This document shows, one piece after another, positions 54,885-63,589 of a DNA stretch of 64,000 bases. Both the position numbers and the translations under genes were made by a program. Every line of letters starts with the position of its first letter. Positions within the stretch are counted from its first letter, which is position 1. The DNA is from Pseudomonadota bacterium (lineage in GTDB: Bacteria; Pseudomonadota; Alphaproteobacteria; Acetobacterales; Acetobacteraceae), in NCBI GenBank assembly GCA_018240405.1, contig JAFEFW010000620.1, positions 1 through 64,000 of the forward strand. The letters are read 5' to 3'. The notes below the pieces were generated by a model, which was not told the origin of the DNA, did no database searches, and was given only the letters and a program-made list of their open reading frames with translations.

Positions 54885-55598
54885 ATGGCGGAGGACGGTT
54901 TCGACCCGGCGGTTGAGGCCCGGCGCCTGTTGCGGGCGGCGCGGTCAGCCACGCTGGCGACGAGCGCCAAGGGTCAGCCTTTTGCGTCCCTGGTAACGCC
55001 GGCCTGTGCGCCGGACCTGTCGGTGCTGCTGCTGCTGTCGTCGCTGTCGGAGCATACCCGGCATCTGGTCGCTGATCCGCGCTGCTCACTGCTGGTGAGC
55101 GGTCCGGCGGCTGGAGCCAACCCGCAGACGGCGCCGCGGCTGACGGTGACCGGCGTGGCGGAACAGGTGGCGGAGCCGGCGTTGAAGGCGCGGTTTCTGG
55201 CGGTGCACCCCTATGCGTCACTGTACGCCGATTTCGGCGATTTCGGCATCTGGCGGATCAAGCCGGCGGCGGGCCTTTATGTCGGCGGTTTCGCACGGGC
55301 CCATCGCATCGCGGCCCGGGACCTGCTGCCGGACCCTGACGCCGTGGCGGCAGTTGCTGCGTCCGAGGCCGGCATTCTTTCCCATTGCAATCAGGATCAC
55401 GCCGACGCGATAGCCTTGATCGCCCGGGCTGCCGGTGCGGCCGATGGGCCGTGGCGCATGGTGACGGCGGACGTCGATGGGTTCGATATGGCGCTGGAGG
55501 AACGCGTCGTGCGCATCCCCTGGACAGGCCCCGTGAAGGACGCCGGCGATGTGCGGCGGGAATTGGTGGCGATGACGAAGGCGGCGCGGGGCGGGTAG
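54885..55598 (+). CDS. HugZ-like heme-binding/pyridoxamine-phosphate oxidase-fold protein
   Basis: A 237-residue protein. The N-terminal split-barrel of the pyridoxamine 5'-phosphate oxidase type ([20 protein letters not shown]) is followed by a DUF2470-like domain with [20 protein letters not shown], the histidine motif seen in heme oxygenase HugZ. HugZ proteins degrade heme to release iron; other members act on flavins or are of unknown role. ATG 54885 follows AAGGAG. It is divergent from chvI (109 bp). No heme uptake genes are nearby. Confidence 0.8.
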   Translation: MAEDGFDPAVEARRLLRAARSATLATSAKGQPFASLVTPACAPDLSVLLLLSSLSEHTRHLVADPRCSLLVSGPAAGANPQTAPRLTVTGVAEQVAEPALKARFLAVHPYASLYADFGDFGIWRIKPAAGLYVGGFARAHRIAARDLLPDPDAVAAVAASEAGILSHCNQDHADAIALIARAAGAADGPWRMVTADVDGFDMALEERVVRIPWTGPVKDAGDVRRELVAMTKAARGG

Positions 55599-55759
55599 TC
55601 CCTGCTTGTTCTGACCTGATGGTTAGTGGCCGGCATTGCGATCTGGCCGCGCTCGCAGCCGCGCTGCTATTGACAGATAGGACCGCCTCCATCGTGGCCT
55701 GCCAAAGTGGCACCACCGGAAGCGATAAGCCGCCTCCGGTGGCGGATACGAGCCTCTCG

Positions 55760-57514
55760 TTACGGATGAATCCAGAAGGCCGATTCGGCGAACTGTACGT
55801 TCTTGAACCAATCGAGCTGGCCGGTCCCGCGGGCAAAGTTGATGGCGCCGGCCTGGCTCTGAAGTGGTGCGATCACTGCGCCAGACGAATTCCGTCGCGC
55901 CTGGTCGTCGTTCATTTCAGGAATAACAATAACGATGTGACCTGAGCGGCCATCCTCCTTACGGCGCGCCACGATAATGGCAATTGCTCCCAGGTCAGCC
56001 GCCTGCTGCAGTTCATCCAGCGACACCCCGCGACGCCACCCAAAGGAGGGGCCGAAGTCCCGCAGCCAACGGAACAGGTCGTTGGCCCGCACCTCATTGA
56101 TTGTATCGCCCAGGAGCGGCGCCACCTGCTTCCCTGCAGCGATATCGAGCAATGCCCGCGAACTCCACCACACGCGGGGCAAATAGACGCCGGCCAGGAA
56201 GCAGAAGTCGTGAGCGTAAATGTTGCAGAAGGTCAGACCGTTCCGCGGCTGGTATCGCTGGTGCTCAGGACGGTCCACGCCCAGCCAGTCAATGATCTTC
56301 ACAATACTTACCACGAGTTCGGCCGGCGTGCCGCCGCTGCGGGTCGGCTGGCTGGGTTCATTAAGCGAATGAGCACCGGCCGGCGCCGACCGCGGTGTCA
56401 ACGCATTGCCTTTGCGGGGCATAAACACGGCCGGGATCGACGGTCCGGCGGCTGCAGGCATCGCTACGACAGGCGTCGCGTCGGTGGTGATCGACGGTGC
56501 GGCTACCGGCGTTTCCAGAGGGATTGGCGCCGGGCGCGTCAGTGGCACAAGGAATTTTGTCGAGGCGAACCCACGCATCACCCCGCCGGAGAGGCTTGCC
56601 TGCACCTCAAGCCATGCCTCGTTGACCGGCGTGCCCGTGACTGACTTCACAAGCTGCCCGTCTGCAAGATGGCCGATAACGTTCTTCGTGGGCGGATTGC
56701 TGATCTTCGGCTCGCTGCGCAGGCGCAGCATCGAGTCTTCGATGGCGACACGGAAGTCGGCGTCGCCCTCGATGGCTTTCGGTGGCGGCAAGGGCGCCTG
56801 GTTGTCGGCCGGCGGTGGGATCGCCGGCGTCGCTCCAGCAACTTCCACGGTGCGCGACAGGTGAACGAAGCCGAATACCTCCTCACCATAGAAGCGGCCG
56901 ACATCGTTCTTGAAGCCCTGCTTGAGTCCTCGCTTGGGATCGAAACCGCCGGTGTTGTACGCGATCGCCACGCAGGCAAACTCGAAGTCGGATATCTGGC
57001 TCCGGTTCTCGAGTTTGAGCTTCCGCAGGCCTCGCTTCAGCTCCGCAAGACAGTGAGCCAGCGTATCGTCGAAGTCTTCATAGCGCCGGTCCAGGAAGTA
57101 ATCGGGATCGTCCACGAAGAACTGCAGGTCGCGCTGGAACATGCCGAACCCGTGGCAGAATTTGTTCGGCATGGCCGCTGCGGCCTTGTAACTCTTGACA
57201 TGCTTGGCCATGTCGACGAGCGCCTGTCGGGCGATGTCGAACATGATCTGGCCGCGCGGTTTGGACAGCAGATCGGTCTTGGTCTGCGGGAACGCCGAGC
57301 GGCCCCTGTCGGCATCAAGCGTGTCGCCGACGCACAGCGCCAGGATCTGGTTCACCGGCAGTCCAGCCCGGCGCAGGATCGGCCACACCTCGCCTGTCTC
57401 CTGGCAGGCGATGGCCGCGATCATGTCGGTGTCGAAAGGGGTATTTTTGGTCGCTGCGCGGATGCGGTCCTGGAATTGCTCCTTGAACCACCGGATGTCC
57501 TCGGCGTTTGGCAT
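55760..57514 (-). CDS. Signal-less modular cell-wall hydrolase: lysozyme-like, SH3 and CHAP-like domains
   Basis: A 584-residue protein without signal peptide or membrane helix. Residues ~25-215 look like a lysozyme/lytic transglycosylase: IAAIACQETG (catalytic glutamate E39 likely), CHGFGMFQRD (GMFQ where many have GLMQ) and VAIAYNTGG (the AYN-G motif). Residues ~254-325 resemble a bacterial SH3 domain (FRVAIEDSMLRLRSEP, then WLEVQ). After a proline/alanine-rich linker, ~395-584 look like a CHAP/NlpC-type cysteine peptidase or amidase: GLTFCNIYAHDFCF with C430 and SGHIVIVIPE with H526. It could thus cut both glycan and peptide. Lack of signal suggests export by T6SS, phage-like lysis, or other routes; no such genes are in the window. 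Confidence 0.7.
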   Translation of the reverse strand: MPNAEDIRWFKEQFQDRIRAATKNTPFDTDMIAAIACQETGEVWPILRRAGLPVNQILALCVGDTLDADRGRSAFPQTKTDLLSKPRGQIMFDIARQALVDMAKHVKSYKAAAAMPNKFCHGFGMFQRDLQFFVDDPDYFLDRRYEDFDDTLAHCLAELKRGLRKLKLENRSQISDFEFACVAIAYNTGGFDPKRGLKQGFKNDVGRFYGEEVFGFVHLSRTVEVAGATPAIPPPADNQAPLPPPKAIEGDADFRVAIEDSMLRLRSEPKISNPPTKNVIGHLADGQLVKSVTGTPVNEAWLEVQASLSGGVMRGFASTKFLVPLTRPAPIPLETPVAAPSITTDATPVVAMPAAAGPSIPAVFMPRKGNALTPRSAPAGAHSLNEPSQPTRSGGTPAELVVSIVKIIDWLGVDRPEHQRYQPRNGLTFCNIYAHDFCFLAGVYLPRVWWSSRALLDIAAGKQVAPLLGDTINEVRANDLFRWLRDFGPSFGWRRGVSLDELQQAADLGAIAIIVARRKEDGRSGHIVIVIPEMNDDQARRNSSGAVIAPLQSQAGAINFARGTGQLDWFKNVQFAESAFWIHP

Positions 57515-57851
57515 GTTGCGGTCTCCCCGTCCTCAGAATTACTTGGTGCTTATCAGGTTATTCGAGTGGAGATCCGTAGCACGCGGTACGATCGATCCAT
57601 ATGTAATACTTCACAGGTGGTCTCGCGAATAAACCTGCTGAAGCGTCGTCGGTGGGACTTTAGCCACTATAGGTCCCGGCGTGGAGGCGGACGCTCTGAA
57701 CCGCTCCCGTCGTAGCATGTGATGACGTGCCGGAGCTCACGTGGCATCCGGCTGTAATGTTGCAACGATGCGGAATCTTCATGGTTGAGTTTCCACCTGC
57801 ACCAGACATGACGGAACTGCGCGCGGAAACTGTGCCCCTGACTGGCGGCCG
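57515..57851. other. Intergenic region upstream of the cell-wall hydrolase gene
   Basis: 337 bp. The ~100 bp nearest the hydrolase gene are AT-richer and should hold its promoter; I cannot assign -35/-10 boxes. No gene is supported; open frames here continue as antisense of the sigma-54 activator gene. No repeat seen. Confidence 0.45.
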
Positions 57852-59756
57852 TCAGCGGATTCCCAGCGCCTTGATCCGTGATGCCAGCGTCGTCGGTTTC
57901 ACGCCCAGTAGTTCTGCGGCGCCGCCGGGGCCGCTGACCTTCCCCCCGGCACGTTCCAGTGCTGCCCGAATGGCTGTTCGGTCGCGCTCCCGCCGTTCCG
58001 CCTCGGTCATCAGCGGCCCGGCCTCAGCCGGTCGCGGGGGCAGTGGTGGCGCGCGCCTTCCATCCGGGAGGTCGATGAACAGCCGTCCGTTCCGCGCCAG
58101 GATCGCCGCCCGCTCGATCACGTTTTGCAGTTCCCGGACGTTACCGGGCCAGTCGTAGGCGGTCAGTCGAGCAACATCGCCCTCGCTCAGCGTCAGGTCC
58201 TGCGTGCGCAGTTTGCGCCGCGCGGCGTCGAGGAAGTGCAGTGCCAACGGCGGGATATCTTCCGGCCGCTCGCGCAACGGCACCGAGACGATGGGAAAGA
58301 CGTCGAGGCGGAAATACAGATCCTCGCGGAAGCGTCCTTCGCGCACCTCGCGCCGCAGGTCGCGGTTTGTTGCGGCAACGATGCGGACATCGACGTGGCG
58401 GGTGCGCTCCTCGCCCAGGCGCTCGAACTGTCCCTCCTGTAGCACGCGCAGCAGCTTGCCCTGCAGTTCCAGTGGAATCTCGCCGACCTCATCGAGGAAC
58501 AGGGTGCCGCCGTCGGCCAGTTCAAAACGGCCGATGCGGTCGCGCAGTGCGCCGGTGAACGCACCCTTCACGTGGCCGAAGAACTCGCTTTCAAACAACT
58601 CGCGCGGGATCGCTGCGCAGTTGACGCGGATCAGCGGCCGGTGCCGCCGTTCACTGGCCTCATGGATGGCGGTGGCGATCAGCTCCTTGCCGGTGCCCGA
58701 TTCGCCCGATACCAGAACCGCCGCATCAGTGCGCGCCACGAGTTCGACCTGGCTCAGCACTTTTCGTATCGCGGCGGAGCGCCCGATGACGCCGTCGTAG
58801 TTGCGCTCCAGCCGGATTTCCTCCTGCAGGTAGGCGTTTTCCTGCTGCAGGCGTTCGCGCAGGCTGTCCACCTCGGCCAGTGCGGCACGCAGGCGCTCCT
58901 CCGCTTCGCGCCGCTGGGTGATATCGCGGAAGATGATGACGGCGCCGATCAGGCGGCCCCGGTCGCGGATTGGCGTCGAGGTGTATTCGACCCAGAAGCT
59001 GCTGCCGTCCTTGCGGAAGAACATCTCGTTTTCGACGGTATGCACCGTGCCATCGCGGAATGCCGCGTAGATCGGGCACTCGGCGTGCGGATAGGGACTG
59101 CCGTCGGGGCGGTGGTGATGCACAGCGGCGTGCATGTTGCGCCCGATCAGCTCGCCGGGATTCCAGCCGAGCATGGCCTCGGCGGCGGGATTGACGAAGG
59201 TGGTGCGGCCGTCTGCGTTGACGCCGAAGATGCCCTCTCCGGCGGCACGTAGGATCAGTTGGCTGCCGCGCTCGATCTCCTGGAACAGCCGTTCGGTGCG
59301 CCGCCACTCGGCAAGGCCGCCGCGGATATAATCCTCGGCTTCGGCGTCGAGATCGCGGCGGTGGCGGGCATCGAGGTCGTAGAGCGTCAGCAGGATGGCC
59401 GGGCCGGTATCCCGGCCGAGCCGCGTTCCGGCGATTTCTACATGGGGCTGATTGCCGTCTGCGCAGAGCGGGGTCAGGCTTCGCGTCCAGTAGCGGCCCT
59501 GGTCCAGCACAGCGTCGGTGAACACGGTCAATGCCGCGGCCTGGTTCGGAAACAGGGAAATGATCGAGCGGCCGGCCAGGCCCTCGGCTCCGCCTGCCAG
59601 CAGGCGGTTTGCCTCGTGGTTGGCGTCCTGAATACGGCCCGACCGGACGTCCACGGCGAGCACCGCGTCGGCGAGGCAGTCGAACACATGGGCGGGCGAG
59701 GCGGCGGTCAACACGCCGGATTGACGAAAAACCGTAACATCATAACGAAATATCAT
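57852..59756 (-). CDS. Sigma-54-dependent PAS-domain transcriptional activator
   Basis: A 634-residue bacterial enhancer-binding protein. N-terminal PAS domains (~20-130 and ~165-300, with NADGRTTFVNPAAEAMLGWN) probably sense a small molecule or redox state. The AAA+ domain has Walker A GESGTGKE, the sigma-54 contact loop GAFTGA, Walker B GGTLFLDEVGEIP, and YDWPGNVRELQNVIERA. A Fis-type HTH closes it (GGAAELLGVKPTTLASRI). It is divergent from the cyn operon and probably activates it; a palindrome covers its start codon. ATG 59756 is used; GTG 59714 is an alternative that leaves the palindrome in noncoding DNA. Confidence 0.92.
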   Translation of the reverse strand: MIFRYDVTVFRQSGVLTAASPAHVFDCLADAVLAVDVRSGRIQDANHEANRLLAGGAEGLAGRSIISLFPNQAAALTVFTDAVLDQGRYWTRSLTPLCADGNQPHVEIAGTRLGRDTGPAILLTLYDLDARHRRDLDAEAEDYIRGGLAEWRRTERLFQEIERGSQLILRAAGEGIFGVNADGRTTFVNPAAEAMLGWNPGELIGRNMHAAVHHHRPDGSPYPHAECPIYAAFRDGTVHTVENEMFFRKDGSSFWVEYTSTPIRDRGRLIGAVIIFRDITQRREAEERLRAALAEVDSLRERLQQENAYLQEEIRLERNYDGVIGRSAAIRKVLSQVELVARTDAAVLVSGESGTGKELIATAIHEASERRHRPLIRVNCAAIPRELFESEFFGHVKGAFTGALRDRIGRFELADGGTLFLDEVGEIPLELQGKLLRVLQEGQFERLGEERTRHVDVRIVAATNRDLRREVREGRFREDLYFRLDVFPIVSVPLRERPEDIPPLALHFLDAARRKLRTQDLTLSEGDVARLTAYDWPGNVRELQNVIERAAILARNGRLFIDLPDGRRAPPLPPRPAEAGPLMTEAERRERDRTAIRAALERAGGKVSGPGGAAELLGVKPTTLASRIKALGIR

Positions 59757-59777
59757 GATTCACGATATTTCGTCAAT
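59720..59777. promoter_or_regulatory. Probable activator-binding palindrome and third half-site upstream of the cyn operon
   Basis: ACGAAATATC (59745-59754) and GATATTTCGT (59764-59773) form a perfect 10-bp inverted repeat around a 9-nt spacer. ATTGACGAAA occurs at 59720-59729 on the plus strand and again on the minus strand at 59777-59768, so there are three half-sites. The palindrome's centre lies ~88 bp upstream of the predicted sigma-54 start site, the usual place for enhancer-binding proteins, and overlaps the activator's own start codon. Confidence 0.7.
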
Positions 59778-59820
59778 ACGCTTGGCCGGGGGATTGGCGG
59801 AGGACCGTCGCGCTGCGTCT

Positions 59821-59836
59821 TGGCCCGTCGCTTGCT
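59821..59836 (+). promoter_or_regulatory. Sigma-54 (-24/-12) promoter of the cyn operon
   Basis: TGGCCCGTCGCTTGCT has GG and GC separated by 10 bp and matches TGGCAYRNNNNTTGCW at all but one position (C for A). The predicted start near 59847 gives a 35-nt leader to the GTG at 59882. An activator gene with a GAFTGA loop lies divergently next to it and rpoN is in the window. Confidence 0.75.
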
Positions 59837-59881
59837 TACCACAGGTAAACGACATCGTTCCTCCTACCGGAGAAGAAGCGC

Positions 59882-61240
59882 GTGGCCCCGTTCAAGAACC
59901 CTTTCGATCGCACCCGACGCCTGCACCGCGGGTGCCCCTGCGGCCAGCACGCCAGTCAGGCGGAGCACGATGCCGTCGATACGCCGGCCTCCGACGAAGA
60001 CAACTATGGTCGTGTCGTCGAGACCGCGGTCATCCGGGCCCTGTTTCCGCAGGACGCCCAGCGCCGCCTGTTTCTGAAGCAGGTCGGGGCATCCACAGCG
60101 CTGGCTGCCATTTCCGCAATCCTGCCACTTGGCGCGGCAACCGAGGCCTTTGCCCAGGCGGCGCCGGAAAAGAAGGACCTCAAGGTCGGCTTCATCCCGA
60201 TTACCTGCGCCACGCCGATCATCATGGCTGCGCCCATGGGCTTCTACGCAAAGCACGGGCTGAACGTGGAGGTGATCAAGACCGCGGGCTGGGCGGTGAT
60301 CCGCGACAAGACACTGAACAAGGAATACGACGCCGCCCACATGCTGTCGCCCATGCCGCTGGCGATCTCGCTTGGAGTCGGCTCCAACCCGGTGCCGTAC
60401 ACGATCCCGGCCATCGAGAACATCAACGGCCAGGCTATTACCCTGGCGATGAAGCACAAGGACAAACGCGACCCGAAATCATGGAAGGGCTTCAAGTTTG
60501 CCGTGCCCTTCGACTACTCGATGCACAACTACCTGCTGCGCTACTACCTGGCGGAGAATGGCGTCGATCCGGATGCTGATGTGCAGATCCGTGCCGTGCC
60601 GCCGCCGGAGATGGTTGCAAACCTGCGCGCTGACAACATCGACGGGTTCCTCGCGCCGGACCCGGTGAACCAGCGCGCGGTGTTCGACGGCGTCGGCTTC
60701 ATCCATCTGCTGTCGAAACAGATCTGGGACGGGCATCCATGCTGCGCCTTTGCAGCGTCGAGGGAGTTCGTCACGACAACGCCGAACAGTTACGCGGCGC
60801 TGCTCAAGTCCATCATCGATGCCACGGCCTATGCTGCGAAAGCAGAGAACCGCAAGGCAATCGCGGAAGCCATTGCGCCGGCCAACTACCTGAACCAGCC
60901 CCTGACGGTGGTGGAGCAGGTGCTGACCGGCACCTATGCCGACGGCCTTGGTTCGGTGCAGCGCGATCCGAAGCGGATCGACTTCGATCCGTTTCCGTAC
61001 GATCAGTTCGCGGTCTGGATTCTGACGCAGATGAAGCGCTGGGGGCAGATCAAGACGGACATCGACTACGCCGCCGTTGCGAAACAGGTGTTTCTGGAAA
61101 CCGACACGACGAAACTGATGAAGGAAGCTGGCTTCACGCCGCCGTCGCCGTCATCCAAGACCATTGTCGTTATGGGCAAGCCGTTCGACGCGTCGAAGCC
61201 GGACGACTACCTGAAAAGCTTTGCCATCAAGCGGTCCTGA
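59882..61240 (+). CDS. ABC transporter substrate-binding protein (NrtA/CmpA family), putative cyanate uptake
   Basis: A 452-residue Tat-exported binding protein. An N-terminal leader of ~60 residues with GCPCGQHASQAEHD precedes a twin-arginine signal (RRLFLK, then hydrophobic GASTALAAISAILPL). The mature domain resembles NrtA/CmpA (VGFIPITCATPIIMAAPMG, YDAAHMLSPMPLAISLGVGS). NrtA-type proteins bind nitrate, bicarbonate or cyanate; cyanate is inferred from cynS three genes downstream. The GTG start 59882 has GGAGAAGAAG upstream. First gene of the operon driven by the sigma-54 promoter. The 12-bp gap to the permease gene shows cotranscription. Confidence 0.85.
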   Translation: MAPFKNPFDRTRRLHRGCPCGQHASQAEHDAVDTPASDEDNYGRVVETAVIRALFPQDAQRRLFLKQVGASTALAAISAILPLGAATEAFAQAAPEKKDLKVGFIPITCATPIIMAAPMGFYAKHGLNVEVIKTAGWAVIRDKTLNKEYDAAHMLSPMPLAISLGVGSNPVPYTIPAIENINGQAITLAMKHKDKRDPKSWKGFKFAVPFDYSMHNYLLRYYLAENGVDPDADVQIRAVPPPEMVANLRADNIDGFLAPDPVNQRAVFDGVGFIHLLSKQIWDGHPCCAFAASREFVTTTPNSYAALLKSIIDATAYAAKAENRKAIAEAIAPANYLNQPLTVVEQVLTGTYADGLGSVQRDPKRIDFDPFPYDQFAVWILTQMKRWGQIKTDIDYAAVAKQVFLETDTTKLMKEAGFTPPSPSSKTIVVMGKPFDASKPDDYLKSFAIKRS

Positions 61241-61252
61241 GAGCAGGGCGTC

Positions 61253-62098
61253 GTGGCCGTGTCCCTCAACCTCAGAGCGATGCTGCTGTCGGTGCTGATC
61301 TTCGCAGCATTCGTGGCGGTATGGCATCTGGCCACGCAATCGGGCGCCGGCGGGGCCGCGGCGAACATCGATCCGGAATACGCCAAGCTGATGGGCCAGC
61401 AGGTAACGCAGGGCAAGTCGCCGATGCCCGGTCCGCTGGATGTCGCGCAGACCATCTGGGGACACCTGAAGGACCCGTTCTACAACAAGGGGCCGAACGA
61501 CAAGGGCCTGGGAATCCAACTGGCATTTTCGCTTGCCCGTGTGCTGACCGGCTATCTGCTGGCCGTGCTCGTTGCGGTGCCGCTGGGCTTTCTGATCGGC
61601 TTGTCGCCACTGATGTCGAAGGCACTCGATCCGTTCATCCAGGTGCTGAAGCCGATCTCGCCGCTGGCGTGGATGCCGCTGGCGCTCTATACGATCAAGG
61701 ATTCCAGCGTCTCCGCCGTGTTCGTTATTTTCATCTGCTCGGTGTGGCCGATGCTGCTGAACACGGCCTTCGGCGTGTCGGCGGTGCGCCGGGAGTGGGT
61801 GAACGTGGCGCGCACGCTGGAAGTGGGGCCGCTGAAGCGCGCCTTCACCATCATCCTGCCGGCCGCCGCTCCGACGATCCTGACGGGCATGCGCATCTCC
61901 ATCGGCATCGCCTGGCTGGTGATCGTTGCTGCCGAGATGCTCGTTGGCGGCACCGGCATCGGCTATTTCGTCTGGAACGAGTGGAACAACCTGTCGATCA
62001 CCAATGTCATTGTCGCCATCACGGTGATCGGTGTGATGGGCATGCTGCTGGACCAGACCCTGGCGCGCTTGCAGCGCGCCGTCACCTATCCGGACTGA
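61253..62098 (+). CDS. ABC transporter permease (NrtB/SsuC-type), putative cyanate uptake
   Basis: A 281-residue inner-membrane permease. An N-terminal helix (~8-27) is followed by a periplasmic segment, and helices in the range ~95-270. The BPD-type EAA region reads VNVARTLEVGPLKRAFTIIL, which contacts the ATPase. Last helices include LVIVAAEMLVGGTGIGYFVW. It moves the ion delivered by the substrate-binding protein. GTG 61253 starts it after a 12-bp gap, and the ATPase gene begins 4 bp after its stop. Confidence 0.88.
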   Translation: MAVSLNLRAMLLSVLIFAAFVAVWHLATQSGAGGAAANIDPEYAKLMGQQVTQGKSPMPGPLDVAQTIWGHLKDPFYNKGPNDKGLGIQLAFSLARVLTGYLLAVLVAVPLGFLIGLSPLMSKALDPFIQVLKPISPLAWMPLALYTIKDSSVSAVFVIFICSVWPMLLNTAFGVSAVRREWVNVARTLEVGPLKRAFTIILPAAAPTILTGMRISIGIAWLVIVAAEMLVGGTGIGYFVWNEWNNLSITNVIVAITVIGVMGMLLDQTLARLQRAVTYPD

Positions 62099-62102
62099 TG
62101 CC

Positions 62103-62987
62103 ATGACCGACCGGTTCATTTCGATCGAAGGCATTGCGCGCCGCTATCCGGCCACCGGCGGCGGCGTCACCACGGTGTTCGAGGATCTGTGGTTCTCCAT
62201 GGCGAAAGGCGAATTTGCCTGCATTATCGGCCATTCCGGCTGCGGCAAGACGACGGTGCTCAACATCCTGGCCGGGCTCGATGCGCCGGATGATGGCGCC
62301 GTGATCGTGGACGGCCGAGCGATTGACGGCCCGTCGCTCGATCGGGCGGTGATCTTTCAGGGACACTCGCTGCTGCCTTGGCGGACGGCGTTGGGGAACG
62401 TCGCCTATGCCGTGGCGGCCAGGCACCGTGACTGGCCGAAGGCAAAGGTCACGGATCATGCCCTGCGGTTTATCGAGAAGGTCGGGCTGAAAGGATCGGA
62501 GCATAAGAAACCATCGGAACTGTCCGGTGGCATGAAGCAGCGCGTCGGCATCGCCCGGGCCCTGTCGATCGAGCCGAAGATCATGCTGATGGACGAACCC
62601 TTTTCGGCGCTGGATGCGCTGACGCGGGGCACGTTGCAGGACGAGGTGCGGCGGATCTGCCTGGAGACGGGGCAGACCGGCTTTATGATCACACATGACG
62701 TCGATGAGGCGATCTACCTTGCCGACCGTATCGTGCTGATGACCAACGGCCCGCAGGCAATGATCGCCGAGATTGTCGAGAACCCGCTGCCGCGCGACCG
62801 CCAGCGAACCGAGATGCACCACCATCCAGACTTCTATGCAGTCCGCAACCACCTGATCGATTTTCTGGTCGCGCGGTCGAAGACGTTCCGCGATGGCGTC
62901 CCCGCCGACCACGACCGCCGCCGTCCGCCGGTGGTGCGGCCAGTCGCCGGACCGTCCCCTGTCGCCGGCGCCCGCAAGGTGGCCTGA
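62103..62987 (+). CDS. ABC transporter ATP-binding protein (NrtD/SsuB-type), putative cyanate uptake
   Basis: A 294-residue ATPase. Walker A is GHSGCGKTTVLN, the Q-loop IFQGHSLLPWRTAL, the signature LSGGMKQRVGIARAL, and Walker B IMLMDEPFSALDAL, with MITHDVDEAIY as H-loop. This is the NrtC/D, SsuB, TauB group. It powers the permease encoded 4 bp upstream. The C-terminal ~40 residues are an extra proline/arginine-rich tail. The cynS ATG lies 29 bp downstream with its own strong ribosome site. Confidence 0.92.
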   Translation: MTDRFISIEGIARRYPATGGGVTTVFEDLWFSMAKGEFACIIGHSGCGKTTVLNILAGLDAPDDGAVIVDGRAIDGPSLDRAVIFQGHSLLPWRTALGNVAYAVAARHRDWPKAKVTDHALRFIEKVGLKGSEHKKPSELSGGMKQRVGIARALSIEPKIMLMDEPFSALDALTRGTLQDEVRRICLETGQTGFMITHDVDEAIYLADRIVLMTNGPQAMIAEIVENPLPRDRQRTEMHHHPDFYAVRNHLIDFLVARSKTFRDGVPADHDRRRPPVVRPVAGPSPVAGARKVA

Positions 62988-63016
62988 CCCTGCATTTTCA
63001 TAAGGAGGATCAAGAG

Positions 63017-63505
63017 ATGAAGCGTGAGGAACTGACTGAGAAGATTCTCGACATCAAGCGCGAGAAGGGCTGGACCTGGAAGCACATTACCACCGAGATC
63101 GGTGGCATGTCCGAAGTCCTTGTTGTCGGCGCTCTGCTCGGACAGATGAAACTGGTCAAGCCGTTGGCGAAGAAGGCGGCGGTGCTGTTCGGACTAAGCG
63201 AGGTTGAGGAGAGGATGCTGAACGAAGTGCCGTACCGCGGCACCGGCACGCCCATGCCGCCGACGGATCCGCTGATCTATCGTTTCTATGAGATGGTGAT
63301 GGTCAACGGCCCGGCGTGGAAGGCGCTGATCGAGGAGGAGTTCGGCGACGGAATCATGTCGGCCATCGACTTCGATATCGCGATGGAGCGGGAGCCCAAT
63401 CCGAAGGGCGATCGGGTGCGGATCAGCATGTCCGGAAAGTTCCTGCCGTACCGGTATTACGGCGCCGAGCAAGGTGTGCCGGAGTACGGGTATAAGGAGG
63501 ACTAG
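63017..63505 (+). CDS. cynS: Cyanase (cyanate hydratase)
   Basis: A 162-residue cyanase. The N-terminal helix-turn-helix-like domain (residues ~1-85) precedes the catalytic motif: PLIYRFYEMVMVNGPAWKAL (R and E) and FGDGIMSAIDF (S), the known Arg-Glu-Ser set. It converts cyanate and bicarbonate to ammonia and CO2 as a decamer in the cytosol. ATG 63017 follows AAGGAGG at 8-nt spacing. It is the last gene of the sigma-54 operon, so cyanate probably serves as a nitrogen source. No carbonic anhydrase gene (cynT) is found beside it. Confidence 0.95.
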   Translation: MKREELTEKILDIKREKGWTWKHITTEIGGMSEVLVVGALLGQMKLVKPLAKKAAVLFGLSEVEERMLNEVPYRGTGTPMPPTDPLIYRFYEMVMVNGPAWKALIEEEFGDGIMSAIDFDIAMEREPNPKGDRVRISMSGKFLPYRYYGAEQGVPEYGYKED

Positions 63506-63555
63506 GCGAGGGCAAATACCACCCCGGCCCATCGCCCGCCATGACGGAAAAGTAA

Positions 63556-63587
63556 TGGACGGCGCCGGCAAGTGCCGGCGCCGTCCA
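63556..63587. terminator. Perfect 15-bp hairpin between convergent genes
   Basis: TGGACGGCGCCGGCA (63556-63570) pairs fully with TGCCGGCGCCGTCCA (63573-63587) around a 2-nt loop. It lies between cynS and a convergent oxygenase gene. On the minus strand it is followed by TTACTTTTCC, a fair U-tract, so it probably ends the oxygenase transcript, and cynS's in reverse by stem alone. Confidence 0.8.
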
Positions 63588-63589
63588 CC

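Noticed and set aside
60739-62106. A 455-codon plus-strand frame across the cyn substrate-binding and permease genes
   Set aside because: Out-of-frame shadow of recognised ABC transporter genes.
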